Shown one piece after another: positions 42,240 to 54,098 of a stretch of 64,000 bases of DNA. The notes beneath the pieces are model-generated. The model had not been told where the DNA came from. It made no database searches and saw only the letters and a list, made by a program, of their open reading frames with translations. This stretch comes from Miscanthus floridulus. Its lineage: Eukaryota > Streptophyta > Magnoliopsida > Poales > Poaceae. The first letter of the stretch is position 1. Every line of letters starts with the position of its first letter. Made by a program: the position numbers and the translations under genes. The stretch lies in contig NC_089588.1 of the NCBI RefSeq assembly GCF_019320115.1, positions 116,470,123-116,534,122 on the forward strand, in the 5' to 3' direction.

Positions 42240-43779
42240 AGGCTACCATGGACACCATCCTCGCAGACCTCTCCTCCATCAAGAACGAGGTGTCGATGAT
42301 GAAAGGGGACTAGAGAGCCGCCTCATCTTGGCCATCAATAGGCTACAGACCGACAAGATTGAGTCAGGCAGCTCCTATAGTGTCAAGAATACGGTGAAGC
42401 CTGATTCTGCTCCGCCAAATCCTCCCCTTCCCTAGCCCACCAACAAGCTGTGTTTCCCAGGCTATGACGACACCGTCGATCTTGTGGTCTGGCTCCACAA
42501 AGGGCAGCAACTCATCCGTGCCATTGACACCAAATAGTGAGAAGGTGTGGTTCTCCTCCTACATGGATGGTGCAACCCAAGACTAGTACTTTCACCTAGA
42601 GCAGAACCACAGTGCTCCGACATGGCTAGAATTCATTGACCTGGTTCAGCACCATTTTGGCCCCCCGATGCACAACTACTCCCTCAGTACCCGCCGAAGT
42701 TATCCCATGTTGGCCTGCTGCAAGAATATCATGGAGCGCCGCAATAGATTAACATCGTCACCACTGGCCTCCGCAACTCCCTACATAACGATGTGGAACT
42801 CTAGAACCTAGAGACCCTTGATGACACCATGGGTCTTGCGTGGGCCTTCGAGCGCTTCCTGGACTTGGACGTGGTGAACAACCAGGGCACGACCCATGTG
42901 CCTCCCCGGTCCACCCTGTCACAACACCCGGAACCAACAGCGGCGGTGGCTACGCCGCGCACACCAACCTCAGGCACGAATGCACTGATCACCACACCAC
43001 CAGCTCTGACAAAGGGTGCACCGCTGGCGGGCGCTAGCTTGAAGTGCTTGACACAGCAGAAGATGGCCCAAATCTAGGCGGATGGACTTTGTTTCAACTG
43101 CTAGGAAAAGTTCACCAAGGACCATCACAAGTCCTACTCTAGGAAGGGCCCACACAACATGGAGTTGGTCCACGATGTCCCACTCAATGGTGCTCTAGAG
43201 GAGGACCCAACCTCCAAAGACAAAGTTAAAATCTCTGTGCATACCCTCACTAAGATCAAGACAGTCGGCACCATGCACCTCTCCACTATCATCACCAGTG
43301 CTTTGCTCTGGGTCTTGGTTGATTACGGATCCAACCACTCCATCTCAACACACACCGCCTGCCACCTCAACCACAACCTAGAACCATGACCTGATCTCAC
43401 CATGGGGGTCACCAACTATGATTTGGTGCCCTCGTCCAGGGTCTACACTAGCGTTCCTGTCTCTAGCGACACTGAGTTCTTCATCGACCTATTTGTGATC
43501 CCCCTCGATGACTGTGACCCTGTTATGGGTTGCCACTAGCTCAAGCCCTTAGGTCTCATCCTATGGGATTTCGAGCACCTATCAATACAATTCTGGTGCC
43601 ATGACCACCGAGACCAGTGTGTGGGTGCAAATGCTTCGCACGAGAACCACCATCACACCATCTTCAACACTCCATTTGGTCTACATTCGTCCTAGCTCTA
43701 CAATCACTAGATCTATCCATGGTGAAGCACGACTCCAATCGTGGTCTGCTTGTACTGCTACCCACAATATCTCAAGGAT
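42240..43779 (+). pseudogene. Chromovirus gag and protease fragment
   Basis: Pieces include DTILADLSSIKNEVSMMKG, LCFPGYDD, WLHKGQQLIRAID, WFSSYMDGATQ and FIDLVQHHFGPP (gag), then a zinc-knuckle remnant around 43090 and a protease-like LVDYGSNHSIS where active elements have LLDSGSTHNF. Frames are broken throughout. It is interrupted at 43779 by a CACTA, and the right part is not found after that CACTA. Confidence 0.72.
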
Positions 43780-44868
43780 CACTACACCACAACACCAAGA
43801 TTAGCGATGGACGGTCTGATGCTAAAAGCGGCTATAGCGACAGACAATCTGACGCTAAAAAGTTACAGCGACAGAGTTCTGCAGACGCTGTAAGTCCTGT
43901 CGCTAAAAATCTTTAGCGTCAGATAGTACTTTTAGCGACAGATAGTCCGTTGCCTAGAATTTTTTTAGCGATAGATAGTCTACTGCTACTCTTTAGCGAC
44001 AGATAGCCTGCCAGTACTCTATAGCGACAGACAATTTGAAGTTACAAATGTTTTTAGCGACTGATGGTTGCAAATAAAAGGACATTTAAATGCATTTAAA
44101 AAATAAAAAGGACATTTGGTTGCAAATTAATACAAAAGTAACATCATTGTGCACGTTTCGCATACAAATAGATTCATTCATGACCAAGTCCAAACACTCA
44201 CTAAGACATACTTATATGGTCAGCCATTACAAACATGAATCAATGATTCATCAATGATAAGTCTACAGTATCAACTACCTGTATCCAAATGAGATTGACT
44301 AGCACCTAAATCAGCTTTGAGTGGCAAGTGATTCACAAACTTGCTACCTAGCACCCTAGCAGCCCCTGAAACCAAAACTAACATGCAATCGGTAACATGC
44401 TAACATAGATCCATGATCAGATAAAGTTACTATGCTTCAGTATGATGTATTATTACAAAAGTAGGAATCACTCCATTTTAGATGCATATAAACACCGCTT
44501 TCAAAAGAAGCAAAGTTACATGCCTATAAAAATTGTAAACCTGCACAATCAACAAGTCTATACTCTTTCACCATAGGATATAAACATTATTGATTTCGTC
44601 TAAGTAGTTGACTAGATGAAAAGCAAGGATGGCTTGTCATTTCTCCTACTACTCAAAAATTCAGAACCTAAAACACATGGTTGAGCTGTTGTTGAACTGA
44701 AACAAGCCAAGACCAAGTTGCCGAACAGAGCGAGACGAGCTACTGCTATTTCAATTGATTTACTGCAGTGCAATAACAGATTGATAAATATAACTCGGTT
44801 ACAAATTACAACTTTCAACTTACAATGAGAGAATGAGATGACATAGTTTCACAAATATAATTCGCATA

Positions 44869-44897
44869 CTAGTCCATGACGCGCGCCCTCGCGCGCG
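44869..44897 (-). other. Probable Helitron 3' terminus (minus strand)
   Basis: On the minus strand a hairpin GCGCGC-GAGG-GCGCGC (44896-44881) is followed by GTCATGGA and then CTAG (44872-44869) next to T. This is the Helitron end signature: a short GC hairpin about ten bases before CTRR, inserted between A and T. The 5' (TC) end should lie to the right, but I cannot locate it. Confidence 0.45.
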
Positions 44898-46871
44898 CCG
44901 GCAAATCACCTGGTTAAGACACAGGAAAAAAATATTTTTAATCTTTGCATGGAAACAATCTTAGGAGTTTAATGTAGAGGACTGTTGGTCCAAACTGAAA
45001 GGTTGGGCCGATGAACATACCATGATGGATGATTTCTGCTCTAGCGCTGCAAGTACAAACAGTAAAAATTAGCAGGAGGCAGTTCCTATGCTTTCAATTT
45101 GGACTATGTAAACCACCTACCAACATAAACAGTAGAGGAGAAAATATCCTAATTTAGACTGTCTTAGATTATTATATATGGAACCTGCAGTAGCAGAGTC
45201 TTGGAAGAAGCATATGAAGCCAGGCAAAAAGGCATGGGAATTACAGAGTGTAGCAAAGGAATGGCATACTATGCAATAGCTAGAATAAACCCCATCAAGT
45301 TTGCATTAGTTTTAAAAAAGCAAGCGTGAATGTGAAGCCAATAAAGAAAGGCAAGATTGAGAATCAATAAAACCACGAAAGATGTACTTCATTTGGTGTG
45401 GTGTACACGACATCTTAGATGTCCAAATTTGTTAAAAAACTAAAATGATAGATGTGTCGATTAGCTTACCTCTATCTAATGGTATATACATCAACGTAAA
45501 AGTTGTATCCGGTGGTTGCTTGTACCAATTAGCTGATCCCCAAAACAAAAAAGCCAAGCTGCTGGGAAAGGTTGGCAAATCAAATATACATGAGCACCTT
45601 AAGACCCATACCTTTTTCTATCAATTCATCAATTTAACTTCCGGTGTGGCTGAAATATGCTTCAAACTGACAATTTTGACCTGAATATACAAGCACAAGA
45701 TAGTGATCAGGTCATGTAACAATGGTTACCTCACAGATTGTAGTAATGTGATAGTGATATGGTAGCAGTGTAAAAAAAGGTACATATCAGACTAAAGGTT
45801 GACTAAGAACGAACGACAAGAACATCTAACATGTACCAAATAAACATGGTCACCCATAGTAATTAGGAAGGGGCATTCTAACAGATTGAAGCCTGATATG
45901 AACTGTACAAATAGCATAGTTAGATCCGGAAAGAACCTGCCTGTACCAGAGAAAGCAACAACAATTGGCAAATGGGAAACCTACCTGCATACGATGAATC
46001 ACTGAACATGTACGAAAAATAGCCTCACATGGAATTGAAGCATCACAGCCAAATCTAATCACAGGAACTCTTATTGCTGCTCCTATGCGGCCAAGGGGAA
46101 AAATAGGAAATTGAAGGGCCATGTGGAGGACGAGAAACCGTGACCAGAGCGTAGGTTAATAGCTAGATTAGAACTAATCAACAAAGGAAAGATGTAAAGA
46201 AAAAAAAAAGAACTAATCAATGATGAAAGGTAGAAGCACGATCAAGGCGTGATGTTTATGTGAATAACCGTAAAAATGTGAATCCAGTGAATAATTTTAC
46301 AACCATAGATTGAGGCTGCAACACAGAGAACAGAAAACTGAGAAAAGTAGAAGAGGTTGTAACACAGAGAACAGAAAACTGAGAAAAGTAGAAGCACAAT
46401 CAAGGCTGCAGTATAGAGCAAAAAAAATACAGATAAGAGCAGGAGCACAATCTACTTACCTTAAGAAAGCAGAAGGAAGAAATCCTGTGTATTAGCAGAA
46501 CTATAATAAAAAAACCCAACACACTGATTAGTCCCTCGGAAGCAACCAACAGCTACACAGCTGCGAAAGACATGAATCTGAGAAAAGATATATCGGTAAC
46601 AAACTATGATAGAGGTTGTTTTAAAAGGAAATTGACTGTCCATAGCAACAGCATATGTGCACGATTGTCAATACAGGCTCCGCACAATCAGCAGAATGAC
46701 AAAGAGACCAACAAATTATGGCTGTGCTTGTCTTCAACCTGGACGTAGGAAGGCATAGATGTTAATTTTGTTTTCTACTGAAGTATAAGTGTCGGGCAGT
46801 CACAGAGCTGGCACAACGGAAAATTATGGATGTAAACATATACACGCAGCGAGCGGAACCGTTGAACGACA

Positions 46872-47480
46872 GAGGAAACCTAAGAAGACAAGAATAGAAA
46901 TATATTGTAAATGTAAAACAAAAATCTGAAACGTAATGCCACAGCGCTACCAAACCCAATCTAATTAGCAAAAGAGCAGACGCCAGCGGAGAAATGAGCT
47001 ACAAATGACAAATTAAAATATGGAAACAAACTAATCAGCACCTAGTAGCACCCTCAAATGCCACAAACAGGAAATCTAAGAAGAGAAGCATACCAATACA
47101 CTGTAAATGGAAAAACAAAAAATATGAAATTAAACTAATTAAGCAGCACCTACTAAACCCGATCTAATTAGCATAGAGCAGAGGCCTACGCCAGCGGACA
47201 AATGCGCTATAAATCACAAACAGAAAAAATTTGAAAACAAATTAATTGGCACCTAGTAGCACGCTCCAACACTGGAAACAGGAAACCTAAGAAGACAAGC
47301 ACACAAATATACTGTAAACGAAAAACAAAAATATGGAAGGTAACCAAGCAGCACCTACCAAACAAAGTGTAACTAGCAAAGAGCACAGGCAACAGTATGG
47401 CAGCGGATGAACGCGCTATAAATCACAAACTAAACCCTGGAAACCAACTAATTAGCACATAGTAAACCAAAGTCAGTTAA
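46872..47480. repeat. ~200-bp tandem repeat inside the 4.6-kb CACTA
   Basis: Three units begin AGGAAACCTAAGAAG or AGGAAATCTAAGAAG at 46872, 47069 and 47280 (periods 197 and 211). Each contains AACAAAAA.ATG, 'CAGCACCTA', 'AATTAGCA' and 'CAGCGGA.AAATG.GCTA'. A shorter ~47-bp duplication (ACACAGAGAACAGAAAACTG) lies at 46320-46400. Confidence 0.7.
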
Positions 47481-47639
47481 CAAAGAACAGAAGCCAATTT
47501 TGAAGACACTGAAATAAAATACTAAGCATGGGAAATATCAATAAACTTGAAACATTCGCCTTCTTCCTTTTCTTTTGCGTGCCCTCTGTAAGCAAAACGT
47601 TGTAAGCCAATCCTATTAGCAGAAAACAAAGTTAATATT

Positions 47640-48185
47640 GCAAACAACCCTGGGAGATGCAACCTTAATGTAGGCCGTCGCCATCGGCACTCTCTATATA
47701 AGGAAACTCGGCATGCATCTTGTACATGAAAAAATTTCAATCGAACAAAACAAGGAACCGTACATTGTGAATCAGGCGGAAACGGCAAACCTCAACGAAA
47801 ACAAGGATCTGGCATGACGACGACGGCGGGCTTCACTAGCGTCAACTGCAATGATGACGGAGGCCACCTGTACTAGGGGCGGCTCAAGGCGATGGTGCCG
47901 CAGAGGAAGCCGGCCGTGCCGGGGGGCACCCACGCCGTTGCGCCACGCCGACGGCTGTCCCGTCAGCAGGTCCGGCCATGCCGTGGCAGGTTGGTGAGCG
48001 GGGGGCCTCCCTAGGGTTTGCGGCACGCCGGGGGCCGTCCGGAGGCACAGGAGCGGCGGATTTGGGAGAGAATTGGGAGGGAGAAGAGCAGCGGTGGCGC
48101 TGATTTTGGGTAGAAACGTTTCCCTCTGTACTCCATGGGACGAGCTAAAATTCATGCTCACGCTGGGCTCAGGTGGGATCATTTT
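47640..48185 (-). other. GC-rich 5'-exon-like block near the right CACTA end
   Basis: The minus strand is open 48182-47772 (136 codons, Pro/Arg/Ala-rich, starts MIPPEPSVSMNFSSSH). CACTA elements often have a GC-rich first exon and promoter just inside one end, and this may be that region of a lost transposase gene. No domain. Confidence 0.35.
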
Positions 48186-48397
48186 TTAGCGACAGACTAT
48201 ATGATGATATAAGTCACTTTAGCGACAAACAAGCAAACAGTGATTGTGAATACGTATACCGACAGACATTGAATCGCTAAATGAGGATTTAGCGTCAGAT
48301 GTTCTCTGAGTTATCTTTAGCGTCAGATCATCCATCGCCAAATATAATTTTTAGCGTCAGATGTCTAACGGTGAAGCGGTGTTGTGGTGTAGTGGAT

Positions 48398-48987
48398 TGT
48401 AGCACCCGGTTTTAAGAACAAAACCAGATACACACCATATGTGAGCCCGGAAAGTCAAATCTCACATATAGCTACAAATAAGGGTAATATCAAAAGACAA
48501 TGCTTAAATAAATAATGTATTAGTATAAAGAATATAACCTCAGAGTATAGATAGTGGAAAGACAACTCCGATCTTCAAGCGAAGACTCCAGTTCCACAGG
48601 GACAAGAGTATCGTTGGGATATTAGAACATCTTGATATTAGTTAACTCATCTAGAAGGAGATGCAAGCTATACTTTGGTGTCCCCTAGTTTATCTTTTCT
48701 TAAGGGGTAGCCAAATTGAAGAATTTGGAAGGTGAAGTATCCTACGTTCTAGTTTGCGCAGCGGAAGCGTGGTGGTACCCAAAGATGTAAAAGAAGTTTA
48801 GAGTCTCAATGAGGTTTGATTAAAGGTTCAAGGAAAGTTTATCCAACTTCACCAAGATGTGGATAAAGCTATCAGAGAAGCTTTCAAGTTAGTTTCGATC
48901 AAAAGACCTCAGGTAAATGTTTGAAGGAGTCCAAGAAGAGGTTGAAGTAAAACCTATGTATTAGCTCGTAACACCAGGGGTGTTACA
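48398..48987 (-). mobile_element. LTR-like fragment (TGTAACACCCC...GGGTGCTACA)
   Basis: On the minus strand the 590-bp segment starts TGTAACACCCCTGGTG and ends CCGGGTGCTACA, the form of many grass LTRs. The flanks (AGGAT after removing the CACTA, and ATTAT) do not match, so it is not a clean solo LTR. Confidence 0.5.
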
Positions 48988-50093
48988 ATTATCCATCTGT
49001 GGCTGTGGCGTAGGTGGTTCCATAGCTGTTGCTGCATCGTCTTGCGCGGCTGCTTCCGCTGTCACTGCAATGGCTGCAGCCGCGAATGGTGCTGCTTTAT
49101 CCGTCGGTAACTTTGGTTTCTTTGGTGTCATGATAAGCTCAAGCAACAAACACAGTGGGTGTTAATGTTGTTATAGGCCAAGGCTGTCGAACACTGGTTG
49201 GCGCGCAAGCGAAATCAAGCACGAGAAGTGGGTAAAACGAGACTCGGGCGAAACAAAATGAATGATTTCATTAACTTGTTTCCCCCTCCTTTACATCCCC
49301 TCAATGGGGGCTATTTATACATGTCCAAAGGCTTTTCATAGGACGTAAATGCCCTCTTAACTACTACAAATTTGGGGAATATTCCCTGCAGCTTTGGGCT
49401 TGTTCACCATTCGGAGTACCCGACTTCCTCAAATAACGCCGGCTAGGTGAGGCCTAACCGGCTTTGTCTTATGTGGCCTGTCCAACCAACCGTGGGCCCC
49501 TGGTGATAGAAGTTGTCGTCCATGTGAAGGCGGGCGGCTCCTTGTTTGGCGAAACCTACAGAAACCGCCGACCAAACCTGTTAACAGCTATTCGCCCTAA
49601 GCAAATAGCTGAGACCAACTGCGCGCCCTCCTTTGGCGAAACCTACAGAAATGATCGACCAAACCATTAACAGCTATTTGCCCGAGCGAATAGCCGAGGC
49701 CGACTAAGCGCCCTCCATTGGCGAAACCTGCAGAAATGATCGATCAAACCATTAACAGCTATTCACCAGAGCAAATAACTGAGACTATCAGCGAGCCCGT
49801 CATCCGAGCGAAAGGAAAAGAACTCGGCATGACCTGGTCTCGGCCATAGAGCCCACCCTTTCGCCATAGTGAAAAGGGAATTCTAAGAATGGGACGGCAA
49901 GCGCTGCCCTTACTTCGCTGCAGCGGGGAGGGAGCTCGACTCATCCTTCTCTTCAGACGTGGCCAGTCCTCTTGCCTTTTATTATAGCGAAATGCTGAGT
50001 GCGTTGGGGCCCAACAACCATTATTTCGCTTTCACATGAAATCGGGGCGACGATCGAGCCACACAAGGTGCCCATAGGCGGGGCATGCCCCCA
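48988..50093 (-). mobile_element. LTR plus start of an internal region of a minus-strand retroelement
   Basis: The LTR-like part runs from 50093 (minus: TGGGGGCATGCCCC) down to about 49168 and has a TATA-like TGTATAAATAGCCCC (near 49308-49322). It is followed by a leader and an ATG at 49130 with about 47 codons (TPKKPKLPTDKAAPF, Ala-rich) before being cut at 48988. The second LTR and all of pol are missing. The right edge cuts the LINE at about 50099. Confidence 0.5.
49535..49795. repeat. Three ~86-bp tandem repeats in the LTR
   Basis: Units start TTGGCGAAACC(T)(A/G)CAGAAA and contain CCAAACC.TTAACAGCTATT, then GCGCCCTCC. They lie upstream of the TATA-like box in LTR orientation, where enhancer repeats are usually found. 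Confidence 0.7.
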
Positions 50094-50098
50094 ACACC

Positions 50099-50500
50099 TT
50101 GGGTCACCCACTTAATTTCTCCTCTCTATTTCCAATAAGCTTTCTGCTGCTTCAGCAGGTTTTGAAACTCAAGGTCTAGGAGGTGTCTGAAATTCCATTC
50201 TGGAATTGATAGATCCCTGAACTCCTCAATTATTTGCAAAAAAGCTATCACAAGTTTCACATTGCCAATGGCAGTTTTCAGGTTAGAGATAGATGACTTC
50301 CAAGTTTTGAGAGAAGCCCTGAGGTTCTTAAATTTAGCAGTCAAAACTTTGGCTGAATCAGTGATATGAGTAGGTGCAGTCCAGTGCTGCTGAACAATAG
50401 AAAGGAAATCAGGATGCTGAAGCTAGTAATTCTCAAACCAAAAAATAGCCCCTTTAGGGATTTTGGTGAAGATGAAAATAGCACAGGGGACATGATCTGA
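50099..50500 (-). pseudogene. LINE ORF2 fragment, downstream half of split
   Basis: Minus strand from 50500: DHVPCAIFIFTKIPKGAIFW, FENY-stop (Trp expected), then KFKNLRASLKTWKSSISNLK and LLKQQKAYWK. This is the end of the APE endonuclease domain and the linker before RT of a plant L1-type LINE. It continues the frame interrupted at 62894. It is cut on the left at 50099 by LTR sequence, so RT is lost. Confidence 0.78.
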
Positions 50501-50505
50501 GGTCT

Positions 50506-50970
50506 TGTCGATGGGGAACCCTATGGACCCCCCATAGACCATACTGTAGGGAGGTAGGCCTTGGTAACAAGGCCTACAGCCCAATCGCCAAGAAGAACGC
50601 GGAGCAAAGCAACGTGCAAAACCGAAACTCCAACTCAAACAATACAAGGAAAGGCGCCCGAAGCGTAGCTTAGGACTCTGACCTTGTATCTGAATAGGAC
50701 ACAAACAACGCCTCTCAGCGCCTGGACTATAAAGGGCTGGTGAGGGTACCCATTGTAAGAGGAGAACGTATACCCGATACTCAAAGCAATACAACGCAAA
50801 CAGGCTAACGCCAAAACTGGACGTAAGGTTATTACTCGACCAAGTCGAGGGCCTGAACCAGTATAAATCGTGAGTCTCTTTGCGTAACTGCTGAATTTCG
50901 CTATTCGCCGAAGCCCAAACAACTGTCCTGGGTACCCCCGTGGCAGGCTATTGGTGGTAAAACATCGTCA
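50506..50970 (+). repeat. Left LTR of the Tat gypsy element
   Basis: 465 bp, TATAAA at 50872-50877. About 21 differences from the right LTR (roughly 4.5%), of which about 19 are transitions. Confidence 0.95.
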
Positions 50971-50972
50971 GC

Positions 50973-50990
50973 TGGCGCGCCAGGTAGGGG
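50973..50990 (+). other. Primer-binding site
   Basis: TGGCGCGCCAGGTAGGGG lies two bases after the left LTR. Its complement ends in CCA as a tRNA 3' end must. The tRNA identity was not determined. Confidence 0.85.
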
Positions 50991-51172
50991 CTTTCGATGA
51001 ATTTTTTCTCGAGAGTTTGGCAGACCTCAACCTCAAGATGACCTTTTTGGTGGGAACAACCTTTGTCTTCGGATCCTGGATCTGCAAGGCTGACGGCGAC
51101 GGCAAGCTTTGTACCCGTCTCTGAGAAGAAAAAGAATTCAATGACGAAGTTCAATACAAACTCGCCGAGAAG

Positions 51173-51720
51173 ATGACGAAACTCTCAACTTCGGATACAA
51201 CTCGGAATAAGGAAGAAAGCGGATATGAAACCAACTCTGAAAAAGAGATACAACCCGATTCCAAGACAATCTTCACAGCACAAGAGCCAAGCCTAATTGG
51301 ACTCGGAGACACAACAACGATCGTGAAGGGATACGACCCGTACAACTCAAAGAAGAACTTGGGAACTTACGGACTGCGCAACGCGGCATCAGTCTATCAA
51401 CATTTTACCCAAAACAAGATGAACTCAGCAAGAAGAATACTCCTGGAGGGAGCACAAGAAGGGATGATCATGACAGTGACCCCACAAGATTGTGTGGTGC
51501 ATTGGCCACGTTCTTTCACCTCAAGCAAAGTCTAGACTGGCACGCGCGTTGAAGAACTACCTTATCAAGAGGGAAAAGAACTCGGATCCAGTTCAGAAGC
51601 TACAGACAACTCAACCAAACGAAGGATGGAATACCGTACAAGAAGAGCTCGGAAGAGGTATACTGTATACATGGCGGAGCAGTTAGAACAACCTTTGGAA
51701 CCACCATAGATACCAGATAT
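51173..51720 (+). other. Leader region with a 120-codon frame
   Basis: 51173-51535 encodes an acidic, Ser/Thr/Lys-rich frame beginning MTKLSTSDTTRNKEESGYET. It lies between PBS and gag in the position of the N-terminal part of gag in Tat elements. It may be a frame-shifted gag N-terminus. Confidence 0.4.
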
Positions 51721-51820
51721 AAAATCTTTAGACGAATCAGAAGGCAACATCTCGCCAGATGAGAAAAGCGACAGCAACGAAAATGATGAGCAAAGACTAG
51801 CAAGGCTAAAGAAGAACAAA

Positions 51821-52875
51821 TTGAAAGCTGGAAGGAGGAACCGGGCTAAACAAAGGAAGCAAGTCTGGAATAAATATAAAGCGGAGCTAACGGAATACAA
51901 CAGAAAGAAGGCGGAAAAAGAAGCCATAAAAAATACAAAAAGGGAAAGAATTGAAGAATTAACAAAGGAGTTGTACACCCTCACGAATAATGGGAAAGCA
52001 AAGGAAGACCAGAAGAAAGAAGTCGGGGGATCAGAAAAACAACTCGGCGAAGAAATTCTACAAGAGCCACAAAGGGAGCAGCCACCCAAAAAATCGAATT
52101 TTCAAAGGATAGGACCAGTAGAAAGAGCTAATATCAATGGAAGGAAGGAACACTACTCAAAGCAACAAGAAAGAGACAAACCAGAATTGAGCCAACGCTA
52201 CCAAGAAATATCAAGAAGATTTGATAAAGAAGATGACTACGGAGAGTCTGAGTTAAAAGAAGACAGGTCTTATTACAGAAGGGCAAGATCACCAGATTAC
52301 GGAAGAATGGAACCATACGATAGATTCCCTTGTTTCACAGGAAGACTACAAACTTTAAAGCTACCGCACAAGTTTAAACCAGCAAATCATTCCAAGTATG
52401 ATGGCAAAGTCGAACCAAGACAATGGCTAAGGGTTTACTCCCAATCTATTGAATTAGCTGGAGGAGATGACGACATCAAGGCTCTATTCTTCCCAATGGC
52501 CCTCGAAGCAATGCCGCTACAATGGTTTGACAAATTGAGGCCAAGATCAATCAGGTATTGGGAAGACTTGCAAGAAGCTTTCTACAACAACTTCGCAGGC
52601 ATTATTACCCATCCAATGACTGCAGCCGAATTGAAAGGAGTAAAGTGAAGGAGAGGAGAAAGTCTAAGGGAATACTATAGAAGATTTGGAGAATTTAGGG
52701 CTCAAGTCCACGACATTACTGATAGGGTGGTGATAGAGGCCTTTGTAGAAGGAATCTGGGCAAACTGGCAATACAAGGACTATTTCAATGAGAACCCAAG
52801 AACAAATGAAGACTTCAAGAGGGTTGTTGAGAAGCTAATTTCGTCAGAAGAAAGAACTCGACAGATTTGCTAGGG
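51821..52875 (+). pseudogene. Gag of the Tat gypsy element
   Basis: Lys/Glu-rich N-terminus, then the capsid-like region LPHKFKPANHSKYDGKVEPR, LFFPMALEAMPLQWFDKL and YNNFAG. A TGA at 52646-52648 interrupts it; the frame continues as RRGESLREYYRRFGEFRAQV and FVEGIWANWQYKDYF to about 52870, where a one-base shift leads into the next frame. Confidence 0.85.
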
Positions 52876-52880
52876 ACAAC

Positions 52881-54098
52881 CCAGAGAATAGAAGACCCGA
52901 TTACAGACAACAAGACAAAAGACCAAGGCAGGACAATATGGTGGCAACCACAGACAACAAAAGAAGATACAATGGCAACGGCAATGATAGCAATGGTAGC
53001 AATCACAATGGCAACTACAACAATAGCAACAATCGTAACAACAGCGGTTACAACAGTAATAGCAACTATCAGAGTAACAACTACCGAGGAAGAGCGCCGG
53101 AAAACATAGAAAACATGCCGTGTCACAAACACCCAGGGGCCAGACACAAGTTAGTTGAATGCAGCACTTTTCAGCGGCAATTCATGAAGAGAGAAAACAG
53201 GAATCAAAACAACTCGGAGCCAAAGCAAGAAGAATCCAAGAAGGAGGAAAAGAGAGCTGAAGGAGATTATCAAGAACCCCAACGCCAATTAGTGGTGATA
53301 TTTTCAGGTGTTCCTAACACACGAAGCAAAAGACAAGAGAAACTAGCTCACAGAGCCATCATGGTAGCTGAACCAGCCATCCCAAGATATCTAGATTGGT
53401 CAGAGTACCCCATCCACTTCACAAGAGAAGACCAATGGACCAGTGCAGCAAACGCAGGATGCTACCCGCTAGTACTGGGTCCGACTATCGTAGGAGTAGC
53501 AGTAACTAAAGTACTCATCGATGGAGGAGCTGGACTTAACATAATTTTCGCAGATACTCTCAAAAGGATGAATCTAGATTGTGAAAGTCTAATGACACCC
53601 ACAAACACACCATTCTACAGAATAGTACCCGGTAGAGCAGCTATGCCCCTCGGACAGATAACCCTACCCGTCACCTTTGGCACACCAGACAAATACCAGA
53701 TGGAATTCATCAAATTCGAAGTTGCAGACTTTGAATCATGCTACCACGCAATACTTGGGAGACCAGCTTTAACAAAATACATGGCAGTACCACATTATCC
53801 ATACCTACTGCTCAAAATGCCAACAACAAAGGGCGTATTATCATTGAAAGGAGATCTAAAGAAAGCACATGATTGCGACGTACAAGCAGTACAAATATCC
53901 GAAAGATTACAAGATATAAAGGAAGGAAAGGAGATTGCAATGCTGGCCAATGAAATGAACCCAGATGAGATTAAGATACTGGCTAAGAAGCCAAGCAACA
54001 TCGTACCACCAAAAGAAGCCGCTACCAAGACTATTGACCAACTGACTGGTGATCCGAAGAAGACGGCAATCATCAGTGCAAATCTCGACCCCAAATAG
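52881..54098 (+). pseudogene. Gag C-terminus and aspartic protease
   Basis: Starts with an Asn/Gly-rich low-complexity stretch (52965-53090), then a zinc-knuckle-like CHKHPGARHKLVEC, a Lys/Glu/Gln-rich linker, and the protease with VLIDGGAGLNIIFADTLKRM (53511 on) and the flap-like FESCYHAILGRPALTKYMAV. Active-site DGG in place of DSG/DTG is usual for Tat elements. It ends at TAG 54096-54098, where pol normally continues. Confidence 0.82.

Larger units (their letters stand above)
43780..48394. mobile_element. Non-autonomous CACTA, 4.6 kb, TSD GAT
   Basis: Starts CACTACACCACAACACC and ends with its exact complement GGTGTTGTGGTGTAGTG (17-bp TIRs). GAT flanks both sides (43777-43779, 48395-48397). 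Subterminal motifs TTAGCGACAGA / TTAGCGTCAGA fill 43805-44060 and 48186-48370. No transposase domain is seen. 44060-44868 and 44900-46860 are AT-rich with only short frames; the 79-codon frame at 45445-45684 has no recognisable domain. Confidence 0.95.

Noticed and set aside
48398..48987. Solo LTR
   Set aside because: Termini are LTR-like but the 5-bp flanks do not match even after removing the neighbouring CACTA.
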